A DNA stretch of 53,320 nt, from NCBI GenBank assembly GCA_903827955.1, contig CAIKKJ010000171.1:1-53320 (forward strand). The letters run 5' to 3'. Source of the DNA: an uncultured Verrucomicrobia subdivision 3 bacterium. GTDB taxonomy: Bacteria > Verrucomicrobiota > Verrucomicrobiia > Limisphaerales > UBA11358. Positions 9,756-17,944 of this stretch are shown here, in pieces. The position numbers and the translations under genes were made by a program. How positions within the stretch are numbered: the stretch's first letter is position 1; each line of letters begins with the position of its first letter. Under the pieces are notes generated by a model, which ran no database searches, was not told the DNA's origin, and saw nothing but the letters and a program-made list of their open reading frames with translations.

Positions 9756-10985
9756 TTAGTTTTTCTTGGCTTCCAAAAAACGTTTCGTTTCGCGCGCCAC
9801 GACGAGCTCCTCGTTCGTGGGAATCACAAAAATTTTCACGGTGGAATCCGCCGCGCTGATGATGGCTTCGGTCGCGCGGCAGGAATTATTTTTTTCCGCG
9901 TCCAACTTGATGCCGAGGTTTTCCAAATTCGCGCAAATGGCGGCGCGCAGTTCGGCGCGGTTTTCGCCCGTGCCAGCGGTGAACACGATGGCGTCCGCGC
10001 CGTTCAACTGCAAAAAGTAGCTGCCGATCCAATGCCGCGCGCTGGCGACAAAAACTTCCAGCGCGAGCTGTGCCTTCGCGTCGCCCTTTTTCGCGGCTTC
10101 GCCGATATCGCGCACGTCGTTAGAAACGGCGCTGATACCCTGTAATCCACCTTGCTTGGTCAATTGCTTCTGCGCTTCTTCAATCGTGATGCCGAGCGTT
10201 TTCACCGCGTAAGGCAAAGCTTCCGCATCAAGATCGCCGACGCGGTTGTTCTGCGGCAAACCGGATTGCGGGCTCATGCCCATGCTCGTGCCGATGGACG
10301 CGCCGTTTAAAATTCCTGTCACGCTGGAACTGCCGCCGAGATGGCAGGAGATGACGCGCAACGGCGCACCGGAAATTTTTGCGCTGCCGTTGTTGACGTA
10401 AAGCTGGCGAGCACGTTCGGCCACGTCGGGGCGGCAGAGCAATTCCGCCGAGCGTTCGGCGATGAACTTGTGGCTTGCACCATGAAATCCCCAGCGACGC
10501 ACACCGATGTTCAACCAGGAATCCGGCACGGCGTAACGCTGTGAAGCTTCCGGCGCGAACTGATGAAACGCTGTTTCAAATAACCCGATGAGCGGAACTT
10601 TCGGCATCCGTTGTGCGAACAGTTTGATGCCGGTGATATACGGCGGGTTGTGCGCGGGCGCGAGGCCGTTGTAATCGGTCATCGCCTGCAACACGCGTTC
10701 GTCGAGCCGCACGCAGCCGGTGACGTTCTTGGCGATGACGGTCTTGAAACCGACGGCGCTCAATTCGCTTTCGCTCGCGATGGCTTTTGCGTTTTTTAAT
10801 TCAGCGAGACAGTCCTCAATCGCCTTGGGATAGTCGGTCACGCGCTCAAAACCGCCTTTGTGCAAAAGGCGCTCGGCGTTGTTTGCAAAATCAAACAACC
10901 GCCACTTGAGCGAGGTCGAACCGATATTGGCGACGAGGATTTTCACAAAATGATTAAAGGTGGAGGCCTGATAATACTTCATCAA
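9756..10985 (-). CDS. ackA: Acetate kinase
   Basis: [94 protein letters not shown] start at 10946 ([10 protein letters not shown]) is more likely than the ATG at 10985. Confidence 0.95.
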   Translation of the reverse strand: MMKYYQASTFNHFVKILVANIGSTSLKWRLFDFANNAERLLHKGGFERVTDYPKAIEDCLAELKNAKAIASESELSAVGFKTVIAKNVTGCVRLDERVLQAMTDYNGLAPAHNPPYITGIKLFAQRMPKVPLIGLFETAFHQFAPEASQRYAVPDSWLNIGVRRWGFHGASHKFIAERSAELLCRPDVAERARQLYVNNGSAKISGAPLRVISCHLGGSSSVTGILNGASIGTSMGMSPQSGLPQNNRVGDLDAEALPYAVKTLGITIEEAQKQLTKQGGLQGISAVSNDVRDIGEAAKKGDAKAQLALEVFVASARHWIGSYFLQLNGADAIVFTAGTGENRAELRAAICANLENLGIKLDAEKNNSCRATEAIISAADSTVKIFVIPTNEELVVARETKRFLEAKKN

Positions 10986-11832
10986 GCCGTCCGCTTTTCT
11001 TCAAGGCATCAACTTTAATAAGGTGTAATTGAGTAACAAAGGCAGCCGTCTTTGCATAATTGGCTCTTCCAAGAAGTATTGTGGATCCAAGCAGAGCTAA
11101 CCCGGCAATTGTCCAACCAACAGGGCCTGTTAACACTGCGGCCGTAGCGGATGCCCCCGCATACCCAGCGAAGGGGAGCGTTATACCTAAAAGGCCTGCT
11201 GCTTCAAACGTGAATGCGCTTATTGAAGTGTAAAATGCAAACCCCGCAAAATACGCTGTGGCAGAAAGCGCGGCTAAAGCCACTGAACCACCAGCAAGTG
11301 CAATTCCTGCCTTATCTTTGATGTCTCCTTGCTTGTCTATTGCCTCAAGGATTTTTTTTCGCTGGTCGGGCGTCAGCTTGTCCCAGATTTCCACAAAAAG
11401 AGCATCCAATATTTTTCTTTCTAAAAGAAATGTAGGCGCTGCATTTATGTAGTTGCCTTGAACATGATATTCGTTTGCAAGCCATTTCAATATTTCATCG
11501 TGATAATGATAACCGACCTTATCCTTAAAAGGGTAAGTTGCCACATTCGACGCCAACCACTGAACTTGTTTTTTTACTTCATCAGCATTGAACGTGTCAT
11601 TTTCTTTTTGTATTGAGGCCAGAACTAATTTTTGCCTAGCCCCATCCAAATGGGATAGAAAATCGGTTAACTCATTAGCAGACCAAAAAAGCATCGGCTT
11701 TACATACGGATACAATGGGTCTGTTGGTTGTGCTTTGTTTTGACCTAAAAACTTATAGCCACCGTAGCCAAGTGCAAACAAGCCGACGGTAGAACCGCCA
11801 ACTATCAATGCTTGTCGCCTTGAAATACTCAT
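10954..11832 (-). CDS. YaaW/UPF0174-like protein with N-terminal Tat-like/TM segment and C-terminal Gly/Ala-rich hydrophobic region
   Basis: MSISRRQALIVGGSTVGLFALGYGGYKFLG; EILKWLANEYHVQGNYINAAPTFLLERKILDALFVEIWDKLTPDQRKKILEAI; ITLPFAGYAGASATAAVLTGPVGWTIAGLALLGSTILLGRANYAKTAAFVTQLHLIKV. Visibly more AT-rich than its neighbours. Family assignment by eye. Confidence 0.6.
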   Translation of the reverse strand: MSISRRQALIVGGSTVGLFALGYGGYKFLGQNKAQPTDPLYPYVKPMLFWSANELTDFLSHLDGARQKLVLASIQKENDTFNADEVKKQVQWLASNVATYPFKDKVGYHYHDEILKWLANEYHVQGNYINAAPTFLLERKILDALFVEIWDKLTPDQRKKILEAIDKQGDIKDKAGIALAGGSVALAALSATAYFAGFAFYTSISAFTFEAAGLLGITLPFAGYAGASATAAVLTGPVGWTIAGLALLGSTILLGRANYAKTAAFVTQLHLIKVDALKKSGRLDEVLSGLHL

Positions 11833-11864
11833 AACGAGTTTTGGTTGCTAATAGTTTTGTGGGT

Positions 11865-12143
11865 TTATTCCAGCCATTTGCCGAGGCCGCTCAATCCGTC
11901 GTGCGGACGCGGAATCACCTGGACGCTGACAACCGAGCCGACTTGCGCGGCGGCGGCGGCACCAGAATCGGTGGCAGCTTTCACGGCGGCGACATCGCCC
12001 CGGAAAAACACGGTGACGTAACCACTGCCGACTTTTTCCCAGCCGGTGATGGTGACGTTCGCGGATTTCAGCGCGGCGTCGGCGGCTTCCACGGCGGCGC
12101 AGAAACCTTTGCATTCAATCATTCCAACAGCTTGTTTTGACAT
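11865..12143 (-). CDS. BMC-H hexameric shell protein
   Basis: [62 protein letters not shown]...[11 protein letters not shown]. Confidence 0.97.
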   Translation of the reverse strand: MSKQAVGMIECKGFCAAVEAADAALKSANVTITGWEKVGSGYVTVFFRGDVAAVKAATDSGAAAAAQVGSVVSVQVIPRPHDGLSGLGKWLE

Positions 12144-12176
12144 ATTCGTTAAAAGTTAAAATTTAAGTTGGTTGAA

Positions 12177-12464
12177 TTATTTTTTCGCGGCGGCCGTGCC
12201 GATGAAGGCGGCGAGGAGTTCTTCGTGCGGACGCGCGATGATGTGGCTGCTGACGAGTTCGCCGACTTTCGCGGCGGCCTTGGAGCCGGCGTCAACGGCG
12301 GCTTTGATGCTGCCGACATCGCCCTGCGCGATGACCGTGATGAGTCCGCCGCCAATGGCGACGGTCTTGATCAGTTGAACATTTGCGGCTTTGACCATGG
12401 CATCGCTAGCTTCCACGCTGCCGACATAGCCTTTCGTTTCAATCATTCCTATTGCTTCGCTCAT
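12177..12464 (-). CDS. BMC-H hexameric shell protein
   Basis: Internal start in ORF 12177..12548: MSEAIGMIETKGYVGSVEASDAMVKAANVQLIKTVAIGGGLITVIAQGDVGSIKAAVDAG...SHIIARPHEELLAAF. Confidence 0.97.
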   Translation of the reverse strand: MSEAIGMIETKGYVGSVEASDAMVKAANVQLIKTVAIGGGLITVIAQGDVGSIKAAVDAGSKAAAKVGELVSSHIIARPHEELLAAFIGTAAAKK

Positions 12465-12508
12465 ATTTTTGTTTGTGTGTTGATGGTTGAGAGTTGAGGG
12501 GAAATTTA

Positions 12509-13186
12509 TTAGACCAGTTCCACCGGTGTATCCGGCTGCAAATTGCACGCGTTGCCTTCATCGGTATCAATGTGCACTTCCAGTTTGAAACTCGGATCCA
12601 CGCGCACCAGCATTTGATCGAGCGTGATGGCGCATGGGCCGCCGATTTTCAACTTCATGTGGTCGCCAGCTTTAACGCCGTAAAATTCCGCATCCATCGG
12701 GCGCATGTGAACGTGGCGCTTGGCGCGGATGACGCCCTGCGGCATTTCAAAAAATCCAGCGGGGCCCATCAACATACAGCCTGGCGTATCCTTGATGTCG
12801 CCGGAACTGCGCAGGGGAATTTCGAAACCGAGCGCGACGGCGTCGGTGTAGGCGAGTTCGATTTGATTCAGATTCCGGCACGGGCCGAGAATCCGCAAAT
12901 TGGAAATCACGCGGCTACGCGGGCCAATGAGCGTGACGGTTTCCTTCGCGGCGAACTGGCCATCCATGTAGAGCCACTTGTGAACGGAAAGTTTTGCGCC
13001 TTTACCGAAAAGAGTTTCGACCGCTTCTGGCGTGAGATGACAGTGACGCGCACTGACGTTGACGACGAGCGGGCTTTGACCGGCGGCGATGCGCGGGAGC
13101 GGCTTGCCAAGCTTGGCATAAACCGCTTGTCGAACCATGTGTTCGACGACGGCGCGATGAGGTGCAGGTGCGGCAACAGCGGACAT
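12509..13186 (-). CDS. pduL: Phosphate propanoyltransferase (PduL type)
   Basis: VNVSARHCHLTPE, RAKRHVHMRPMDAEFYGVKAGD, KLEVHIDTDEGNAC; N-terminal helix HRAVVEHMVRQAVYAKLG. Confidence 0.96.
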   Translation of the reverse strand: MSAVAAPAPHRAVVEHMVRQAVYAKLGKPLPRIAAGQSPLVVNVSARHCHLTPEAVETLFGKGAKLSVHKWLYMDGQFAAKETVTLIGPRSRVISNLRILGPCRNLNQIELAYTDAVALGFEIPLRSSGDIKDTPGCMLMGPAGFFEMPQGVIRAKRHVHMRPMDAEFYGVKAGDHMKLKIGGPCAITLDQMLVRVDPSFKLEVHIDTDEGNACNLQPDTPVELV

Positions 13187-13272
13187 AAATCTTGGCTTAC
13201 TTTGGCAAGTTTTGGATTTAAGTCAACAATTATCTTGCAAATAATTCCATAATCTACCAATATGCCGAAGAA
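13187..13272. promoter_or_regulatory. Divergent promoter/operator region between the BMC operon and the DeoR-type regulator
   Basis: 86-bp AT-rich intergenic gap between divergently oriented pduL and regulator genes. Confidence 0.65.
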
Positions 13273-14046
13273 ATGACCGCAGAACAGCGAAAGCATCGCA
13301 TTGAAGCTTACCTTCAAAGGGTGGAATTCGCGTCGTTGGAAGAATTATCCCAGCACGTCGAGGCTTCGGTTTCCACGGTTCGACGCGATTTAACGACGCT
13401 GGAGGCGGCGGGAAATTTACGCCGCACACACGGCGGTGCGCGCATCATCACGCCTAAGACGGATGAATTTGCTTTTACCGCGCGCGACACGCATCAGCTT
13501 TCCGAGAAGGAAGCCATTGGTAAAGCCTGCGCCGCACTCATCGGCGGAAATCAAAGCGTGATCCTGGATGCGGGCACGACGGTGTATCACGTCGCGCGGC
13601 ATCTTGAAGACAAAGCGCCGCAGATCGTGACGAACTCATTGCCGGTCGCGAATCTTTTTGCCTCGGCAAATAAAGTGGAAGTGATTTTGGCGGGCGGCGT
13701 AATTTATCCGCGACTGGGCGTGCTCGTTGGGCCGATGACGGTCGAGGCATTTTCCAAAATGCGCGCCGACGTGGCGGTGATGAGCGCGGGCGGAATTACC
13801 TTGGAAGGAATTACCAATTCGCACGCGCTGCTCATTGACATCCAGCGTGCGATGCTGAAAGCTGCGCAAAAAATTATTTTCTGCCTCGACCACACGAAAT
13901 TTGGCCGTCAATCCGTCTCGCAATTATGCGGGTTGGACATGATTGACGCCATCGTGACCGACCACCGCGCGCCGCAGGAGTTGGTTCACGGCCTGCGCGA
14001 ACGCGGCGTGGAAGTCATTGTCGCGCCGCCCGGCCTGGCAGTTTGA
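13273..14046 (+). CDS. DeoR/GlpR-family transcriptional regulator
   Basis: RKHRIEAYLQRVEFASLEELSQHVEASVSTVRRDLTTLEAAGNLRRTHGGARI HTH; sugar-phosphate-binding DeoRC domain features. Confidence 0.95.
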   Translation: MTAEQRKHRIEAYLQRVEFASLEELSQHVEASVSTVRRDLTTLEAAGNLRRTHGGARIITPKTDEFAFTARDTHQLSEKEAIGKACAALIGGNQSVILDAGTTVYHVARHLEDKAPQIVTNSLPVANLFASANKVEVILAGGVIYPRLGVLVGPMTVEAFSKMRADVAVMSAGGITLEGITNSHALLIDIQRAMLKAAQKIIFCLDHTKFGRQSVSQLCGLDMIDAIVTDHRAPQELVHGLRERGVEVIVAPPGLAV

Positions 14047-14110
14047 TTTGCCCGGCCTGCGTTTTCTGTTTGCCGAAACTTCCGCCAGTCCGCAAATTTG
14101 TCGCGCACAA

Positions 14111-15766
14111 ATGCTGACTACGCTGCGCATCAAGAACCTCGCCCTCGTGAGCGACCTCACGCTGGAACTCCAACCCGGTTGCAACGTCATCACCGGCGAG
14201 ACCGGCGCAGGCAAATCCATCATCATCGGCGCACTCAACCTCGTCCTCGGCGAACGTGCCGACCGCACGCTTATTCGCAGCGGCGAGGAAAGCTGCTCGG
14301 TCGAAGCTGTCTTCGATACAAAAAAACTCCGCGCCCCGCTGAAAATTTTTCTGGAGGAGAACGGACTGGAACCGTGCGATGACCATCAGCTTGTCCTCAA
14401 GCGCACGTTCACGAGCGCAGGAACGAATCGCCAATTCATCAACGGCTCGCCCACCACGCTGGCCACGCTCGGCAGCATCGGCGAATGGCTTGTGGATATG
14501 CACGGGCCGCACGATCATCAGTCGCTGCTGCACACCGGGAAGCAGCTTTTGATTCTCGATGCATTCGGTGGGCTGGAAAAGGATCGTGCCGCGTTTGGAG
14601 AACTCATCCGTCGCCGCAGTGTTTTTGAAAATGAAAAATCCGCGCTCATCGTGGACGAAAAAACCTACGCGCAGCAACTCGATCTGTTGCGTTTTCAAGT
14701 GCAGGAAATTTCCACCGCGCGTTTGCAACCGGACGAGGAGAAATCTGTAGAAGAAGAATTCCACCGCGCCAGCAACGCCGCAAAGCTCCTGCAATTGAGC
14801 CAGGCCGCGCTTGACGCTTTGAGCGAGAATGAAAACTCTCTGCTCACGCAATCCGGCGTCATTGGCCGTGTGCTGGCCGAACTTCAGCGCGTGGATGCCG
14901 GGGCGACGAATCTCATCGAATTGCACGCGCAGGCCGGCGAGACTTTGCGTGAGTTGCAGACTGCGCTGTCGCGTTACGCGGACAAGGTGGACGTTGATCC
15001 CGCACGCCTCGCAGAGTTGGAGGAGCGTTTGAATCTCATCCACACGCTCAAACGTAAATACGGCGCGACGCTGGCTGAAGTCATTGCCTTTGGTGACGAT
15101 GCCAGACAGAAATTATCCGTGCTCGAAAGCCGTGATGCTGAACTTGCGCGACTCAACGTTGCGCTTGCCAAACTGGATGCGGAGATTTCCATCGCCGGCA
15201 AAAAACTATCCGCCGCCCGCCAGAAGGTCATCCCGCAACTTGCCAAAGCCGTCAGCAAGCAGCTTGAAGATTTGGGCTTCAAGCAAAGCAAGTTCGACGT
15301 GGCCATTTCTGCCGCCGCACAACCTTCCAGCTCTGGCTTGGATGGGATTGAGTTCCAGTTCGCGCCCAATCCCGGCGAACCGGCCAGACCGCTGCGCGCG
15401 ATTGCTTCCAGCGGTGAAATGGCACGCGTGATGTTGGCGTTAAAAACCGTGCTGGCGGCCGAAGACGAGATTCCGGTTTTGGTTTTTGACGAAGTGGATG
15501 CCAATGTCGGCGGCGAAACCGCGAATGCCGTTGGCGAGAAAATGCAGCAGATTGCCACCAAACGTCAGGTGTTTTGCATCACGCATCTCCCGCAGGTGGC
15601 GGCGCCGGCAGATGCGCATTACGTCGTGACCAAGCAGATCAAGAACGGCCGGACGATTTCCGAGATTGCGTTGCTTGATAAAAAATCTCGCGTCACTGAA
15701 CTCGCGCGGATGCTCGGCGGCCAAACGGATGCGGCACGCAAGCATGCCGAAGCACTGCTCAAGTAG
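14111..15766 (+). CDS. recN: DNA repair protein RecN
   Basis: MLTTLRIKNLALVSDLTLELQPGCNVITGETGAGKSIIIGAL; SSGEMARVMLALKTVL; VLVFDEVDANVGGETA; CITHLPQVAAPADAHYVV. Confidence 0.96.
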   Translation: MLTTLRIKNLALVSDLTLELQPGCNVITGETGAGKSIIIGALNLVLGERADRTLIRSGEESCSVEAVFDTKKLRAPLKIFLEENGLEPCDDHQLVLKRTFTSAGTNRQFINGSPTTLATLGSIGEWLVDMHGPHDHQSLLHTGKQLLILDAFGGLEKDRAAFGELIRRRSVFENEKSALIVDEKTYAQQLDLLRFQVQEISTARLQPDEEKSVEEEFHRASNAAKLLQLSQAALDALSENENSLLTQSGVIGRVLAELQRVDAGATNLIELHAQAGETLRELQTALSRYADKVDVDPARLAELEERLNLIHTLKRKYGATLAEVIAFGDDARQKLSVLESRDAELARLNVALAKLDAEISIAGKKLSAARQKVIPQLAKAVSKQLEDLGFKQSKFDVAISAAAQPSSSGLDGIEFQFAPNPGEPARPLRAIASSGEMARVMLALKTVLAAEDEIPVLVFDEVDANVGGETANAVGEKMQQIATKRQVFCITHLPQVAAPADAHYVVTKQIKNGRTISEIALLDKKSRVTELARMLGGQTDAARKHAEALLK

Positions 15767-17894
15767 TTTTTGTTTTCCGCAGTTTTGACCACAGCAAAAT
15801 CCCGGTCGCACCCACGCAGCCCCATCCGAACCAGTCGCCGTGGCGGTTATAGTAAGTCGGCGCAGATTTTTCGGTGGCGCGAAACTGCGGCACTTGAATT
15901 GTCAGCGCGCCTTGACCGTATTCGCTGCCGTGATCGTCGCGGAATATTTTTTCCACGCGACCATGCGCATCAATCATGCAGGTCACGCCGTTATTCGCGC
16001 AGCGGAGCAGGGGGACCCCGTTCTCCACGCAGCGGAAAACGGAGTTCGCCATGTGTTGCCATTGTTCGGAACTGTCGCCGAACCAGCCGTCGTTGGTGAG
16101 GTTCACAAAAAAATCCACGTCGTCCTGCGCTGCGCTGCGCGCCACGGTGGCAAAGGTGTCTTCAAAACAGATCAGTGCGGCGGCTTTGGCGTGGCCAATC
16201 GGGAACGTCACCGGTTTTTCACCCGGCGTCCAGCCGCCGACGATGGGCGTGAACCATTTCAAAAATGGCAGCCAGCGCACTAGCGGAACGTATTCGCCAA
16301 AGATGACGAGCTTTTGTTTGTGATACGTCGCGGCAAGTTTGCCTTCCGGATTAACAAGGTAGGCGGCGTTGAAGTAATTCGTCGCGGTGGGTAAAACCGC
16401 CAGATCCTCGCCATTGAGCACGAGCCAGGCGTGGTGCTTCTGCGCAAGATTACTGATGGCGCGGCAGTTCTCCTCATTCATCTCCGGCACGGCAGATTCC
16501 GGCCAGATGAGCAGGTCGGTTTGGTTGGTCAGCGCAGCTTCGTTTTGCGCCAGAAACTGCCGGAAACTTTTTTCGTTTTCGTCAGGATTCCACATGACCG
16601 TTTGCGGAATGCTCGGTTGAATCATCGTTACGCGGAGAACATTTTCCGCCGTGTCCCGCTGGTTCATGTGAAACAATCCGCCGGTGAAACACGTGACGAC
16701 AACGACGAGCGGCAGAATGATTTCCGCCTGCCAGACATGGCGTTTGGCGGGATTCTGCAAAATCATCTGTGCCGCGCAAAACAGGGCGAGTGAAAACCAC
16801 ACGACCAGAAACGACACGCCATAAACACCGGTGACGGACGCAATCTGGATGAGCGGGACGAGCTGGTATTGTGACACACCGACGAAACTCCACGGAAATC
16901 CGCCAAGCAGTCGCGCGCGCATCATTTCCAGCGCAACCCAGGCGGCTGCTGCAGCGAACGACCAGATCAAACGACGATTCCAGGTTGAAAGTTGAAAGTT
17001 GAAAGTTGAAATCAGCCACGTCCACGTGCCGGTAAAGGTTGCAAGATAGGCCGCCAATAAAATCCAGCCAAGAATGGGCAGACCGCTGACGGGAATCAGC
17101 AGCAGCCAGTAAAGCGACGCAAGCCAGAACACCAATCCACTGACGCAGCCAACACGAAACGCATCCGCCCCGATTTTGCGGCGGGCGGCAAACATCAGGA
17201 CCGCCGGTGCAATCCAGGCAAACCCGGCGAAGCTGGCTTTCGGAAACGCCAGCGCCAGCAGCAATCCGGCGATGACGGCCACCAGATAACCACTGCGCCA
17301 AAAAAATTCCGTGCAAACGCTTTTAGCGACGGTGAAAGGCGAAAAGTTTTCGCAGAATGTGGGGCCGAGCGCGGTGCATTTTGCAGCTTCACGCAGCACG
17401 GCGGGGCTGGCGTTCACCACCACGGCTTGCCGCGAACCGCGCCACACGGCAAAGTCGGCGGCGGAATTTCCGGCGTAATCAAAGCCGCGTTCGCCAAATT
17501 TTTCCGTCAATGCGCGCAATTTGTTTTCGCTGCGCAAATTGGTTTTGCCGTCGCTGGCAAGAACCTCGTCAAACAGACCGACGCGACTGGCGATGGGTAG
17601 CGCCATCTTTAAGTCCGAGGCGGTGGCGAGGATGATTTTGCGGCCGGCCATTTTTTCCGTCCGCAGCCACGCGAGAAATTTTTCATTGAGTTCGAGCATG
17701 GCCGGATTAACGGTGACCCGCGCGGCAAGTTTTTGTTTCAGCCGGGCGCGACCGCGTGTCCACCAGAACAGGATTTGAAAAATGACGAATGGATTGCGCC
17801 GCAGCAAACGTGCGAGTGATTCCCACATCATGTCGGAGCGAATGAGCGTGCCGTCGAGGTCAACGACAAGCGGGGTTTTCTGGTTTTCGGCCAC
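15759..17894 (-). CDS. lnt: Fusion: N-terminal HAD phosphatase domain + apolipoprotein N-acyltransferase (Lnt)
   Basis: HAD: PLVVDLDGTLIRSDMMWESL, ILATASDLKMALP, FDYAGNSAADFAVW. Lnt: LLIWPESAVPE, HKQKLVIFGEYVPL, ALICFEDTFATVAR (E-K-C triad context), VNLTNDGWFGDSSEQWQH. Confidence 0.93.
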   Translation of the reverse strand: MAENQKTPLVVDLDGTLIRSDMMWESLARLLRRNPFVIFQILFWWTRGRARLKQKLAARVTVNPAMLELNEKFLAWLRTEKMAGRKIILATASDLKMALPIASRVGLFDEVLASDGKTNLRSENKLRALTEKFGERGFDYAGNSAADFAVWRGSRQAVVVNASPAVLREAAKCTALGPTFCENFSPFTVAKSVCTEFFWRSGYLVAVIAGLLLALAFPKASFAGFAWIAPAVLMFAARRKIGADAFRVGCVSGLVFWLASLYWLLLIPVSGLPILGWILLAAYLATFTGTWTWLISTFNFQLSTWNRRLIWSFAAAAAWVALEMMRARLLGGFPWSFVGVSQYQLVPLIQIASVTGVYGVSFLVVWFSLALFCAAQMILQNPAKRHVWQAEIILPLVVVVTCFTGGLFHMNQRDTAENVLRVTMIQPSIPQTVMWNPDENEKSFRQFLAQNEAALTNQTDLLIWPESAVPEMNEENCRAISNLAQKHHAWLVLNGEDLAVLPTATNYFNAAYLVNPEGKLAATYHKQKLVIFGEYVPLVRWLPFLKWFTPIVGGWTPGEKPVTFPIGHAKAAALICFEDTFATVARSAAQDDVDFFVNLTNDGWFGDSSEQWQHMANSVFRCVENGVPLLRCANNGVTCMIDAHGRVEKIFRDDHGSEYGQGALTIQVPQFRATEKSAPTYYNRHGDWFGWGCVGATGILLWSKLRKTKTT
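16984..17011. repeat. (GTTGAAA)x4 heptanucleotide tandem repeat inside the HAD-Lnt CDS
   Basis: Four perfect consecutive copies read directly from sequence. Confidence 0.95.
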
Positions 17895-17944
17895 GGCGTA
17901 TGCTGGCGGATTGAGTTGGCCGCTGGCAAGACTTCAACTAGGCT

